A stretch of 64,000 bases of DNA from Sodiomyces alkalinus F11 (GCF_003711515.1 NW_021167085.1:958279-1022278), one strand, 5' to 3'. Counted from the first letter of the stretch, positions 40,363 to 53,874 are shown. Numbers and translations are program-made. Notes: a model not told the origin generated them from the sequence alone.

Positions 40363-42322
40363 GGCACCAGACCAAAAAGCCCTCCTCTTTTATGTTCGCT
40401 TCTTCTGTTCCTATTTCCCCCCCCTCTTGTTCGACCCTGTACAGCTCGGCCTCGCCGTGGCAGTCCATTACGGAGCTGCATCACTTACTCGGTTATAATA
40501 TTCGCCTGGGGAATTCTTTGTATACCACTCCTCCAAGTCGTTCGATACTTGGGGGCTTTTGTATGAGCGCGTTTTCCGGCTATTCTTGTACATTTCTTTT
40601 TCGCAGCCCTTGGAAGGGTCATGGAATGATGCGGTTTGGAGAACTGGGCTTAAGTTAAAGTCTTATGAACAGCGTCAGGAGAATAGGAGACAGAGAGGAG
40701 CTTGAAATGAGGTCGATTGAGGACAAGTGCCTCTCGACCAGTTTTATGGGAGCATGAGATGAAAGTTCGCCCAAAACCACACGTTACCTGTTGTGATGTG
40801 ATTCTTGGCATGTTCTGCCATCACCAGCATCCCGATCAAAAGACGGTCTTGGCCGACGGCCGACGGCCTTGATATTGTCTTCTATCAGAACTAGGATACC
40901 GGTCAAACCCTAGCTGGTCCGACTTGTCGTGGCTCTTCTACCTGGATGAGAGCTGTTCCCTCGTATTTTATTTAGCTGGTTTCTCGGGTTAACTGGCTCA
41001 CACCTGGGAGACCTATGACAATCGAACGGCGGTTGGAACAGTGACAGGGCAGTTGGTCCGAGGAATGCAAATAATCACGGTTGGACAGCCTCCGCCGTTG
41101 TCAACGTGGATGGCAACGTTCTTGGTCCGGCCCCTTAACGGCGTGGTGGGTCAGCTACGGGGTCTGATTGGCCAATTCGGTCGAGGTACCGTACGTTCTC
41201 AACCTCCAACCTCCAAGAAGACAGACGGACTTGTTTCATTTCTCCCATTGCCATCAACTGCGCCTCTAGACGGTATTTTTCCAGCCTTCTGCCTTCAGAA
41301 ACAATGAACTCAACGTCTGCTTCAACTGTCTCTGGCGGATCTGTACCTGCATCGTGATTCAACCTTGAGCGATTCCAACCTCGTAGGAACATGTATTGAG
41401 AACTTGGGCACTGAGAGACCACAGTCGAGCCTCATCCCAGCCAGCACGAGAATCACAGCCCATGGTCCAGAACTCCAGTCTGCATTCCAGTATCCGCCGC
41501 CAGACACTCTGCTGTCTAGGAATCGAAGCCCTATCCGGGACGAACCCCCGAAGGTCCTCGGATGGCCTGTGGGTCGGCAGGTGCCTCGTTCCTCGATCGT
41601 CCCGCCATGTTCAGGGGAGCTTGCTAGTCCGGAATGCTTTGCTCTTTGACCATCTGGCTGGGCGTACATACACGAGACTCCAGAGATACATTTTATTTCC
41701 CCCCCTAAGCAAGCATGAGTACCCAAGTTTGTTGACCACAGCTTCCCCCCCGGCCCCCTCCCCCCAATATTTTGGCTTGGCCCGGTCATTCCACCAAGTG
41801 GTGGTTTTGGTTATTTTCTCATGTCTGGCCAGGTAACAACTCCATAATATCTGCTTCGTCCGTCGTCGTGGCTCCTCCCTTCGGTTATGCCAAGGCAGCC
41901 TACGCCTCAGCTGGGCTAGGGGACCTGTTGTGATGTTCGTTTGGGCATAGTCACCCTGGTTTTGTTATCCATTGATGAGAGTCATTCATTTAGTCTTGGC
42001 TGTGTATTGTTCCATGGGATAATAGACCCTGACGTATTTGTTGTTAGCCGAATTTCTCATCTAGAGTTCCTCTCACCTACATAAGGAAGGGTTCTGCTTC
42101 TTCCTGTGCGTCTTCTATCGTTCCGAGTTCCCAAACCAATCCGTTCCTCTACTGTCTATTAAGCAGTCCTGCTTTCGCTCCGGCGACCCCCTCTCTAAGG
42201 CAATATCGTCTCTCAACCTATTTGCCGCCAACTTCTGCCCCCCGTGGCACTGAAAAAGACAACCCGTCCACGTGCTCGTCTTGTTCTCGGTCACTCTTTT
42301 CGAGTTTCGTTCAGAAACAGCG
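40363..42322. other. 2 kb intergenic region, no gene supported
   Basis: C/T-rich tracts around 41695-41770 and 42060-42300 look like the leader of the GH16 gene. Small frames on both strands (up to 155 codons) overlap each other and lack family features. Confidence 0.55.
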
Positions 42323-43285
42323 ATGCGTTTCTCTGTACACAGGGTCTCATTCGGCCTCTGTGCCATTCCTCTCCTTGGACTCGTGGTTGCTGAGCCATAT
42401 GTTCTACACCACCACTTCGACCGCACCAACTTCTTCGACGAGTTCACTTTCTTCGACGAACCGGATCCCACCCGTGGCGTTCAGCGGTATGTCAGCGCAG
42501 TCGAGGCCAACTCGGTGAGTCTTGCGGGCTTCGCCAACGACGCAGTCTTTCTAGGCGTGGACTACAAGACCCCGGGGCCCTGGCGGCGCTCGGTCCGCGT
42601 CACATCCAACACCGCCTACGACAGCGGGCTCTTCATCGCCGATATCGCACACATGCCTACCAGCAGCTGCGCAGTCTGGCCCGCGTTTTGGATGTTCGGC
42701 CCCCAGTGGCCGTACGACGGGGAGATCGACATCATCGAGGGCGTCAACACGCAAGACCGGAACAAGATCACCCTCCACACCGGCCCCGGCTGCTCCATCA
42801 CCAACGAAGGCACCACGGCCTCGACGACGCTGAGGGAGACGAACTGCAACGCCGGCGACGCCTACCTCGGCTGCACGCAGACGACAGCCAGCAACGACAA
42901 CTACGGCGACGGCTTCAACGACATTGGCGGCGGCGTCTACGCGACCCAGTGGACGGGCGAGCACATCTCGGTCTGGTTCTTCCCGCGCGGCAGGATCCCG
43001 CCGGACGTGCGGTCGGACAGCCCGGACCCTTGGACGTGGGGTCCCGCGCTGGCCCGCTTCAATGGCGGCGACGGGTGCCGCATCCCGGACCACTTCAGGC
43101 AGCAGAGCCTTGTCTTCAACATTGCGTTGTGCGGCGAGTGGGCGGGACGTGTGTGGGGTGACGATGCGGAGTGCTCGGCGCTGGCGCCGACTTGCGACGA
43201 GTGGGTTGCCAATAACCCGGACGCCTTTGCTGAAGCGTACTGGTTGATCAATTCGGTTCGAGTCTTCCAGTTGGAGGAGGCATGA
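42323..43285 (+). CDS. Secreted GH16 endo-1,3(4)-beta-glucanase
   Basis: An intronless frame of 320 residues from ATG 42323. A signal peptide (MRFSVHRVSFGLCAIPLLGLVVA, cleavage before EPYVL by eye) sends it out of the cell. The GH16 active site ExDxxE is present as GEIDIIEG (about 133-140), preceded by SCAVWPAFWMFG and followed by NKITLHTGPGC. These are marks of the fungal mixed-linkage or laminarinase-like branch. Later motifs are WTGEHISVWFFPRGRIP and a conserved Cys set (CSALAPTCDEW). The enzyme cleaves beta-1,3/1,4-glucans of fungal or plant walls. There is no C-terminal GPI signal, so it should be soluble. Third-position GC is high. Confidence 0.92.
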   Translation: MRFSVHRVSFGLCAIPLLGLVVAEPYVLHHHFDRTNFFDEFTFFDEPDPTRGVQRYVSAVEANSVSLAGFANDAVFLGVDYKTPGPWRRSVRVTSNTAYDSGLFIADIAHMPTSSCAVWPAFWMFGPQWPYDGEIDIIEGVNTQDRNKITLHTGPGCSITNEGTTASTTLRETNCNAGDAYLGCTQTTASNDNYGDGFNDIGGGVYATQWTGEHISVWFFPRGRIPPDVRSDSPDPWTWGPALARFNGGDGCRIPDHFRQQSLVFNIALCGEWAGRVWGDDAECSALAPTCDEWVANNPDAFAEAYWLINSVRVFQLEEA

Positions 43286-44207
43286 GGAGCGTTTTCCCTT
43301 GGGCCTGGTACATGTTCCACGGCGATGCCTTTTTTATTTTTATTTTTATTTTTTAGCATTTCATTTCCAATCCTCGTGCATGGCAGCATGGCAGCATGGC
43401 AGTATGACATCTGGTTGCGTTATTTGTTTCACCCTTCCTTTTCGTTTGCTTGTTGTCTTTGGCTTCAGTCTTTATTAGACAGATACCCTCAATATATGAT
43501 TGCACTTACTACAATTCCCGTGGTCCCATTAACGAGTACTAGCACGGGTGTCCTCAAGAGCTGTTGGCACGCCTGCGAAACTTGGGCACCGCCATACCGC
43601 CATTCACTGAACCTGACCGTGATCTCATCGGGCTGTTGGAGACCTGAAATAGTTGATGTTGCAGACTCTAACTAGATGGTTAAGAAAAGTGTCAAGATTA
43701 TTCACATCAAGTTTAATCATAGGTCCAAATTGACGGTTTCGACGACCAGATCGCCATCATTCGAATTTTCAGGAAAGGTAAACAAACGTTGGTTCTCTTG
43801 CTTGAATTGTTCCGTGAAGGAAGCTGGGAGAAGAGGTCGAAGTAACAAGACGGAAAGTCACGGAATACACCGTCTTGGTATCTTTTTCGCACGGTCAACT
43901 TAGGCAGGCAGGCACTCATCCCCACATAACTCTAATTCGCACGGGTTTGACAAGCGGGAAACTGCAACCCAGCTTATAAGTAAAGGTATCAACAGTAAGG
44001 TACGAAACAACTTCAAACTCACTGGAGGCGACTCTACTTCACAGTTTACATCTTTTATATCTCAACCCAGTGTTATCAACGACACACGGCACTCCCTCAA
44101 TCTGCGCCGTTGGTCCTTAGCGGGCTATGACGATGCTTGGCATCCATCCACTCCCTAGCACAAGGTAACAAGAGATCGAAGACTTGGCGGACCTCTCACC
44201 AGGTGGA
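43286..44207. other. Intergenic region
   Basis: A T-rich run (TTTTTATTTTTATTTTTA, about 43327-43350) in the 3' flank of the GH16 gene and a GGCAGCAT repeat at about 43382-43400. No gene is supported. An in-frame TTG at 44184 precedes the SNF2 start but is not used. Confidence 0.6.
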
Positions 44208-47200
44208 ATGGGTTCCCGATACATCCCAGTAGGATGTCTTGTTATATCAAGGGACCAATACATCAACCTCAAACAAGAGTTCTGGTCTCGAGAATGCTTT
44301 CACCAGTGGCATGCGTTCCCTCAGCAGTGGGAAGAAGACGAGAAGGCCAAGGTCCTTCAACCTACCGCCGCGTTCTTGCCGGTCCTGCCGCGAGACGTCC
44401 AGTCTGAAGTCTTTGCCGCCTTGAGGACGGCGCCTCTTCTCCCCGAGCTCCTTCGCAAGAAATGGATCAGCTTTGAAGTCTGCGTCTGTTCTAGCAAACC
44501 GGACACTGCATTGCTCCGCGTGTATGTTCTCCCCGACGATGTGGATAACCTCCTGGTGGACAGGTCCGACATCCACCTGAAAAAAGCTAGGAAGGACTTG
44601 TTGGCAAACCTGGACTATTCCCAATCTACCTGGGCCGGTACACCCAGCCCGTCTCCTCGGTCGCTTCCTGAGCCGCGGGACCCCGACATGGACCAGGAAG
44701 AGTCACTTTCCCTGTTGGAGATGTTCAACAACATCCCCTCGCCAGATCCATTTGCAGAGAGGCTCCTCGTACCCCTGTACGAGGCACCGCTCAATAACCT
44801 ACTTCAGAGTGAGGTTGCCGGTTTAAATACCACGCTCTACCCATATCAACGCCGGTCGGCAGCTGTCATGTTAATGCGAGAAGTTCAGTCGGCTCAGGAT
44901 ATCGACCCAAGACTAGTCCGGGTCAAGGACCAGGCAGACCATGATTGGTTCTACGACGCTCCCGCTGGTGTCGTGCTCAAGGAACCGCGCTATTATGATC
45001 GCGTTCGTGGGGGGATCCTTGCCGAGCAGATGGGATCAGGAAAGACCCTCATCTGCCTCGCTCTTATCTTAGCTACCAGGTCACTATCCGCCGAACCCCC
45101 CGCGCTCCGCAGTCCCGTTGTGCCAGCGACGCGTGGGGTCAGGTCGCTTGTCGACATGGCTGCTGCTTGTGCAACGTCCAACGGTGCGCCCTGGAAGTGG
45201 TATTTTGGGGCTCACGATAAACAGCAGGACGTCGCCTACGAAAACTGTCTCAAAGCGATAGAGCGGAATCCCGGGGCGTACACAATGCCCTCTCCCGACA
45301 CGAAGAGGCCTGGCCGCGTTGCGTCCCGTCAGGTAACGACAGACGCCCCCAAACCAATCTTTATCGGCCACGGTTCGGTCGTCGTGGTCCCTAACAACTT
45401 AATGCGGCAGTGGGAAGCGGAGATTCGGAAGCACACCACTGGCCTCAAGACCCTGAAGTTGGAAGACAACAGCTACGACATATCTCCCAAGGCACTTGCG
45501 CATTACGACCTTGTACTCGTCCCACATTCCCGCCTCAACAGGATCCTACGATCCAGCGGCAGCAACGAACATCCCTTAACCAGGGTCCTTTTCAAACGCT
45601 GCATCGTGGATGAAGGCCACATGCTGGGCAATTACACCCCGCGTCACAAGAGCGACTTACTTCTGGCACTTGACCAGCTGCATGCTTCAGCTCGATGGAT
45701 TGTCACCGGAACCCCTTCCCGAGGGCTCTATGGCGTAGACGGCCCTCCATGTGACGAGCCGCACCAGAACATGGCGACTTTCTCGGAACAGCCAGGAGAC
45801 GTAGTAGACGGGGCTACAGGTAAAAATGGGAAGTCTGCGGAAGAACTGGAGAGGCGTGACCTTATTAGGATCGGCGCCATAGCATCACTTTATCTCAAAA
45901 TCCGACCTTGGGCAAACACTACTGAGGAGGGGGAGACGCCCGCTAAGTGGTCAGTCTATGTGATGCAACCGAAACACACCGCCAAGGGTTCTGGGCGGCA
46001 GAGCTCATTGAGAGGGACCCTCAATTCGTTGATCGTCCGGCATAGGCTCTCCGAGCTTAGCCGCATGCTGCCAACCGTCGACGATAAAGTGGTGCTCCTG
46101 GACGGTTCTTACCAAGATAAACTGTCTATCAACGTCTTCTCGGTAATAATCATCTTTAACGCAGTTCAGTCGCAAAGAACCGACCGCGACTATATGTTCC
46201 ACCCAAGTCAACGGAAGAGTCTGCTTTTACTGGTGCAAAACTTGCGGGTAGCCTGCTTCTTCGGCGGCCATTTCTTCCCCGACCAGGACGTAGCCAAGGC
46301 TCTCGAGACGGCAACCAATTTCTTAGAAGAGAAGAAGGTGCCCATCAGCGAGGAAGACGAAGCTCTTCTGCGACGGGCAATCGAAGCGGGTCAGCTGGCC
46401 CTTGAAAACGAATTGAGGCGGCATAGTCACCAGTTTCACGAGATGCCCGTGTTTGTGCGGAACTTCCTACCCAACGGTGCAGGCCAAGCCTGGTCCCTGG
46501 ACGGCAACGACAGCGATCCGGTATGCACGAACACGACGTTGATTATGGACGCCCAGAAGATAATTCGCTCTTCTCTCGGCGATCCTACCCGACTGAACAG
46601 CCTGTTGAACGGCGGGCTTCTGGCGGCGGGACGTGAGTGCAAGTCGACTGCGTTGATACGAGAGGAAGAAGCAGACGAAGCGGCTGCGAGGCCCAAATCG
46701 CTTGCCGGAGATACAAACCTGGGGAGTGAAAAGAGCCCTAAGAATCTCCGGTCAAACGTACTTTGGGCTCCCCTCCACCATAAGGATAATCGTGATTCTG
46801 ATAGTGAGGAACTTCCGGAGGCTTTCGCCAAAGCGGAACTCATCTCCACTGCCTCAGCGAAGATGTCCTATCTCCTGGACAGCATTATTGAGCACCAGGA
46901 GAAGGAGCAGATCATCGTCTTCTATGAAAACGAGAACATGGCGTGGTATGTGGCCGGCATGTTGGACGTGGTAAGAAAACGCCTCCCCACCCTGACGGTT
47001 GCTTTCTGGTGTCTCTATTGTTGTTAACGCGAAGACGTAGATTGGGATTCGCAATCTTATTTACGCCAAGTCGCTGAGCAGCAAGCGGAAAGACCAGTAC
47101 ATCAACACTTTCAACAATGACACGAAGTTCAGGTGAGTCCCTACTCGGCGCAGGTGAACGGCTACCCAGCTAGAGACTAACAGAAATTGGGGGGGGGAAG

Positions 47201-47762
47201 GGTTCTACTCATGGACCTTACACAAGCGGCTTTCGGCTTGGACATGAGGGCTGCGTCGAGGATCTACTTTATGCATCCCATCTTGAATCCGCAGGTCCAG
47301 GCGCAGGCCATCGGACGGGTTCGCAGAATCAGCCAGCAAAAGCCCGTCACCGTCGAGACTCTCGTGCTGCGCGACAGTATCGAGGAGGTCATTGTGGAGC
47401 GCAAAAACACCATGAGCCAGGCCGAGCACTGGAAGTGCAAGTCGCTGTTGGACGACCGGCCCATCTACAACTGGATCTTGAACGCGAGCATCACGCCGAT
47501 GCCCGAAGGAGAGCCGAGCAAGATGGATCAGATGGTGCCGTTAAAGCACCCGCAGCCTATATTCAGAGGAGGCTTCGGGCGAGAGGTAGACCCAGATGAG
47601 GGCCTCTGGGTGGGCGATAAGGACAATGCCGGGCCGGCGAGGTTGAATGGGCTTAAACGTCCCCACCCCGCCGCGAACCCGGATCTTTCGCACCCTCCGG
47701 ACGAAGTTCCTACGAACGGTGGTCTTCCTGAGCGGCCGGCCCGTCGAGTACGCTTTGGATAG
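44208..47762 (+). CDS. SNF2-family helicase-like protein, RING-less
   Basis: Exons 44208-46970, 47041-47132 and 47201-47762 (introns 70 and 68 nt) give 1138 residues. Motif I is GILAEQMGSGKT (about 268-279), motif II is the variant DEGH (about 467) and the motif III region is WIVTGTPSRGLYG. The C-terminal lobe has IIVFYENENMAW, LLMDLTQAAFGLDM and QAQAIGRVRRISQQKPVTVETL (motifs V and VI). The first 250 residues and the long middle insertion (about 540-900) are family-specific, and no RING zinc finger is visible in the insertion, unlike Rad5/HLTF. The second acceptor follows a G run (GGGGGAAG) and is unusual but frame-preserving. A nuclear DNA translocase is likely; its target is unknown. Confidence 0.75.
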
Positions 47763-50700
47763 ACAACCCGTGCGGGTGGGCAGGTCTAGAACTGCAAGGG
47801 GCGTGTGGCGTGACTTTGGGAACGATAACGACTTTAGCGGGTTCGACGTATTTTCTTGGTATTCGCGGTTAGCATGGTTCAGAAGGTGGCGGCGTTCGGG
47901 AGGGTGAGGGCTGTGCCCCTCGCTTATGTCGTCGGTTAGAGTTGCCAGGAGGCAAGACATTCCGAGCTATGCACCTTATGCATTGAATCTTGGTACTACC
48001 AGTATGCGGATCTGGAAAGGAGTATGGAGTAAGGGAGGGACGGTCTGAATATATGGCTCCACGGGATCTACAGCGTAAAAATTCGGGGTACACGACTGAA
48101 GATGAAAGATGCCAGTCACCTCTCCCTGCCCAAGGAGGTCGTGACTCCTAAGTTCAACTCAACACTTGAACGGGACGAGCTGCCATATCAAGGGCTAAGC
48201 GTGGAACTGGTCTCATTTTCATTTCAGGGAAGGAAATGGTTATGAGGGGCATCCATTGCCTGTTGGTGATGTGGCAGTATTCCGTGGAGGTGATAATGAT
48301 CCTGAGGTTGACTTTTTATGGAGACCGTCCTTATTGTAAGTAGAGATCGTCAATCATGTTTTCTCTCTCTGAAACGAGACGAGGTTGCTAATAAGGAGAT
48401 CCCCTGCCGATCGCCCTTGATCTGCCCCGCAAAACACGCCAGGCCGTGGATCGCGTGCATCCGATATCCCGTGATGAACTGCGGGGCAGTGAACAGGGAT
48501 AAGAGGTATCGAAATCCCTCGACACGAATCAGTCAACTTCCCCCCCAATGGTTTGAGGATGAGTGCATATATACGTGATGGACATGCCTTGGAGGATCTG
48601 GGCAAATATTGGAAGAAAAAGAAAAGAAAAAAAAAGGAGAAAGGGAGGGCACGATGTTGACCGCCTTGTGGCACCGGACTGAGGATGACGGAGGAATGTT
48701 CGAGGGCGGCGCTCAGCCAGGGTGAATGAGGAGGAAGCATGGCAGGGATGCGGTGGTTATTGCGCTTACAACGTAAGAAGATAAATGATGAGGACATGAA
48801 TCGGATTTGGAAGGGTTCATGGCGATGCCATGTCGACGACGGTGGATGGCACGCGCTGACCTTCCACCAGATCACAATCTCACGACTCTCAATAAAGCCG
48901 CAATTCCATCCAAGCTTATCTACTTCTCGCCGGGCGAACCGGGAGGGAACCAGGGAAACCAGGGACGAACAGAGGTCGTATTCCATCGACCTGCCTTTTA
49001 ATCGATGCGACGGATCGGTTCAGCATCGGACGACGGAAACACAGCGGACAGCGTGCGTCTTCTCCCCTTACCGTGAACACGACGTCTTGCATCAGGTACC
49101 ACCTCAACAACCATCTGGCTCCACGATCGGACAATTCCGCTTCTCGTGTTCAATGTTCAACAAACATATATATGACCACATCTTCCGCGTGGAAAGATTA
49201 CAAAGAGCAGAGAAGAAGAAGACGAAGGAATTCGAGTGAGAAATCGAAAAAGGCCTCTCGAAAGTGCTGTCGTGGAGTTTACACGAGAATCTCATCGAGT
49301 CCCTCGACTGGACGAAGATCTTTTCATGAGACAGCAACTCTATGATTTAAACACAGCCCATGCAACCAAGGCATTTGCAACCGCGACTTGACCAGGGACA
49401 TGAGCCGCCTCACGAAACGAAACCGAAGCGACGGCATGATGATGATGACGGACGGTACCAGGGATGGGACAAATCCAGTCTGGACCGACAAGGGACTCAA
49501 GCTGAGGGCAGACGCAAATCGGCAGAAGCCCTGCAAGTTGAAGGGGCTATTGCAGTCCAACCGGCAGTCGTTGCCAATGCCGGAGCGCAAGCAGTCCAAA
49601 GTGGTTCGAGAGAACACCAAAGCCTATCCTTCAGAACGAGCTGAGAATAGACCTGGAGCAAATGGCCGGTAAGTGATACGGGGGTCTCCCGAGTCCCCGA
49701 TCTTTTATCGTCGCTGCCACGGACCGCCAAAAGACGAAGAGACGAAGTAAAACAGACAAGTGTCACAAGCAGCCCAGCAATGTCCGTCTTGCAGTCTTTT
49801 CGACCCGATGACTTGCATTGCACCACCCCACGCGAATTCATTTCTCTGCTGTCCCCGCCAACTTCATTGGTCAGCCCTTCGATCGGGTAGTTCGTTGTTC
49901 GGGACCAGACGCCATCGTTTCCCACAGACAACCAGGCGGACATTTATCATTCTGTGTTCTGTTAGACCGTGTCCCCTCTCGTGCGAGTTGCAACGGGATG
50001 CAAAGACAGCTCGAGTTCGGTTGCCCTTCTCATTAGGTATTCACCTTGCTTTGTCATTGTTAATTATTTGTTTCTTTGGTCGATCAACGGAGACGGTGTC
50101 AAAGGATCGACGACAGATGTCGGCATTCGAAGAGTTGGAATGGCGAACAAATGAGGACCAACAGCACGCGCCCGTGGATGATTTTCAGCGCTTTGGTCGG
50201 TAGATGACCCAGGCAAAGAGCTTCCTCCACTGGCCGGTACCTGACCCTAGTTGGGGTTTGGGTTTGTTGGGGTCGTCCAGGTGGGATTTCCTTTTTTACT
50301 GCCTCGGCGCGCGCTTGGTCCTTTCCTCGAACTTGAGATGAGTGACAGGGGTGACTGGCTGCCGAGTCCTCTTCCCCTGAAAATCAACGGAAAGCAAGGT
50401 TGGTCAATGCCTGACGCACCAATGCCGTGACCGGTAGTGGGGTGGTAATTTCCACTAGTGGAAATACGACCAGGGGAAGCGCCAGGGGAAGCACCTGCAA
50501 AGTTGCAATTTGTCTGGGTACATCAGCATCTGGTTGGACAGCCTCGTGTTAGTGCATTGTGCACCTTGATGCAATGCTACCAAAGAAGAATACAACGTAC
50601 AAAAAAGGAACAAAAAAGGAGAGAAAAATATGAAAAGAAAAGGATCCACTTTCAGCCTGATCTGTGCAGGCGCCTCTCGCTAAATTCCCTCCCGCCAACC

Positions 50701-51579
50701 AACGACCAAGGGCAGCGGAAGTTTCTTGGACAGGGCCAATGGAGAACCATGTCATTGCCATCGTCATCGCAGGGGCGCTACACCCGCTTTTGGGTTGATG
50801 CCGAAGAAACAGTCAATCGCCTCGCGAGAGCCGCCCACTGTTTTCCTCAAGTTTGTCCAGTCCTGTTCACCGATCAAGTGGCTCCAGGTACCGTGCGTCC
50901 GCTCGGGCCAAAAGGTGCACATGGAGGCCTGGATGAGCATTTGGCGGTTCGCCTACTAGGTACCAAGCAGAAGGGTCTTGGGACATGGCACAACAGGCAC
51001 CACAGCCTCCTGAGGCCTTTCTTTTTCTTCTGTGCTTGAACGTGGACGTGGGACGCGACTCGGTTTCTTGGCTTCTGCAGTGAATACTTTTTTCGGTGCC
51101 TGCTCAGAGCCTTGGGGACTCTCTCTTTCTCTTCCTCCTCTTTTACTTCCCTCTTTACTTCTAACACCTTTTGTTATTCCACCCACTGCTAGCGCATTGA
51201 GTGCATGTTCTCTGATTTTGTTGCTGCTGAACATATTATCTGATTTTTGACTCTCTCTATCCTATCCATACCCCTCTACCCTTGTTGCCTCTTACCAACT
51301 ACATACTCGGTTCGGTATTGGAGGGTCTTACCGAGCTGCACCTGCTGCCCTGTTCTCCTGGACAACTCACCACTTGATCCTACGGCTCGCGTACCACCAA
51401 CTCTGCACCGTCTTTCGCTACCGCTGTCCTCCCCAGTTGAATCTGACCACTTGTTATCCATCTCCAGTGCTCCTCGAGAGATTCGGCACCGAAGACGGAA
51501 TTCCGCCTCACCCGCCTTCTACAACTCTCCGAGTGATGTGAGGTTTCTGACAGTCCCTCCGCGAACACGTCCTCCCGTT
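47763..51579. other. 3.8 kb leader/intergenic region of the F-box gene
   Basis: No coding gene can be supported. The stretch holds several mutually overlapping frames on both strands (longest 210 codons at 48354-48986, minus, with a phenylalanine run made by an A-rich tract). C/T-rich tracts (about 51119-51180 and 51240-51300) just before the F-box start are typical of a long fungal 5' leader. Many ATGs lie upstream, so either a spliced leader or upstream frames should affect translation. A non-coding transcript is possible but not shown. Confidence 0.5.
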
Positions 51580-53874
51580 ATGGTAGCTATAACTGCCGTG
51601 GCCACAATGGCCATGCCGTCCTATCGCGGTGCCAATTCCGACTGCTACCCTCCTGAGCTTAACCAACCGACCATGACTTATATGCCGAATCATCATTGGG
51701 CGGGTGGCAATGCTTCTATGCCTCGAGCTCCGAGATCCGACAACATTGAGACGATGTCGCAACGAAAACTGGCTGGTGAACCGTCCTACCCGGCGACCCT
51801 GAACCGCCCTAGGAAGTTGTCCATGGCCACGTCGTCCACAGCCACCCCGGTCAGCTCCACCAGAGATAGCTTCGAAATCAGGTCGAGAAGCTCATCCTGG
51901 AGCAGCCAGACGAGTTTCCAGTCCAACGACTCGTTGGGTGGATATTCTGCATGGCGACCCGAGTATGCATATTCCCGACCTAGCCCTATCAGGACGAACT
52001 TCACACCCATCAAACGGCTGTCCGGAGAGCTGTTTGCCGCGTTACCGAGCGAAGTACTTGAGCTCATATTGGAGAAGCTTCAGGACCAACACATGAGTTG
52101 GAAAAGCGACAGCTGTACAACATGCGCGATGCGAGACTTGTGCTCAATTGCTTCTACATGTAGGAGATGGCATGCTTATGCGACGCGTGCCCTGTAAGAT
52201 GTCCTTCTTCATCCACCCAGACCAGCAACTCCTTTTCACTAACCACAAGATAGGTACGAGAACATCCGGTTGAACGGGGCGGATTCAGCGGCCCAGAAGA
52301 AACGCCACAAAATTACATTTGGATCCAGGCTTGTCTTGCTGCGCCGTACTTTGCGTGCCAACACCGAACTCGCAGCTATGGTACGCACTTTGAAGGTGCC
52401 TATCCCTCCCGAGGGTCCCTCGCTTGACGACTACCACAACCTCGTGGCGACCCTTGTGATGGCGTGCCCCAACTTTGAGCGCTTACTAGGCCTTAACCCG
52501 CGATTCGACCACGGCTTCAGCAAACTCTTTCACGCTTTATCGACTCGACAGCACCTGAAGCAGATCGACTGGATCTTGGAATCACCAGGCCAACAGCAGC
52601 AACAGCAGCGTCCGAGCTCTCGGCCGGGTTCGAGCTCGGGGAGGGTTAGTGTCATGAACAAGTCGCGCTGGAATTCAACCCCATCACCCGAAGGTACTGA
52701 ATTGCAGGACAGCACGGCTTTTCTGGATCTGCACGTCAACTGGACGGTCCTGACAACGCTGTCTATTCACTCCCTCCCAAGAGCCACGCAATTTCCCAAT
52801 GGCCTGATCACGAGGACATCGAGGCGTCTGCCTGCTCTCCAACATCTCTACCTCTCTCGCCTATCCCACGCCGCTTTCGACGATCGCTCACTATGCTCTC
52901 TTCCGCCCCTCCAAACGCTCTCGCTCTCTCACCTGCCCGGTGTTACCAGCAGAGGCCTCTCCGTCTTGGCCACGCGCCCTGCTAGTCAGGCCATGACCAA
53001 ACTAACCCTCCGCCACGTGAAGCTCGACTCCCTCCCTGCGCTGGCCCGAATCTTCTCCAACCTGACCCGTCTTCACACTTTCTCCCTGGTGCAAACGTCT
53101 TGCCCCACTCTCCCAGAGGATACGATGATCTGGCTGATGCCTTACCTTGCTTCTCCCTCTCTAAAGAAGTTGCACTGGGACATAACGACAACTTCCCTCG
53201 TCGCGGATCCGGCAGATCAGATACTCGCCCGCAGCGTTACCACGGGTGGATTCCCAGCCTTGCGCACCTTGCGTGCACCCAATGATCCCGAGGGCGTCTT
53301 TCAATCACTCTGTCGCCCCATGGAACGCGTCGAGATCGTCACCGATAGATTCTTACATCCCGGACGGAATCACTTCAACGTCAGCAGCAGCGGCAGTGAC
53401 GGGAATCGGGGCATGGGTGGCATGGATAGACCCCAGAGCCCACCCCGGACGCCCACTACGCCGACCGCCCCGTCCACCCCAACCGCGGCCGTCTTTCGGG
53501 ATTCGAGCGACCTGCGCGAGGCCCGTCTAGCAGCCCAGGCGCGCCTTGAGGAGGCACGGCAGGCCCATCGATTCTTAGTTCGCGTCGTGAATGAGGACGG
53601 TGTCTTGGTAGACGAGTTTGGACTGGCTGGATTTCTGGGAACTCTTGGCAGTCCGATACGATATATGCTGCTGCCGGATGCAGGAGCTCGCGATGACAAG
53701 GGTGGGCTAGTGGACATGGACGACGTCATGGGCCACTGCGGTGAAGACATCAGCGACCGCAAAGGGTGTTGCGGGCGATGGAACATGACCACGAGCGGCT
53801 ACGTTGACCGGATAGAGAAGGAGAAGTGGTGGCATACGGAACGTGGGCGGTGGATGGCCCTGGACTTGGCCTAG
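51580..53874 (+). CDS. F-box protein with leucine-rich C-terminal region
   Basis: Exons 51580-52193 and 52254-53874 (60-nt intron, CACTAACC branch) give 744 residues; 51580 is the first ATG in the frame. Residues 1-145 are Ser-rich and disordered. An F-box follows (about 153-205: LFAALPSEVLELILEKLQ through CSIASTCRRWHAYATRAL), interrupted by a CTTCAMRDLC insert with a Cys pair. The rest has spaced leucine-rich segments (LPALQHLYLSRLSH, PPLQTLSLSHLPGV, TKLTLRHVKLDSL) like a degenerate LRR solenoid, then a Pro/Thr-rich linker and a conserved-looking tail. It should act as the substrate receptor of an SCF ubiquitin ligase; the substrate is unknown. Confidence 0.8.

Noticed and set aside
48354..48986. 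210-codon minus-strand frame in the F-box leader
   Set aside because: Its phenylalanine run comes from an A-rich tract, no domain is visible, and overlapping frames of similar length exist on the other strand.
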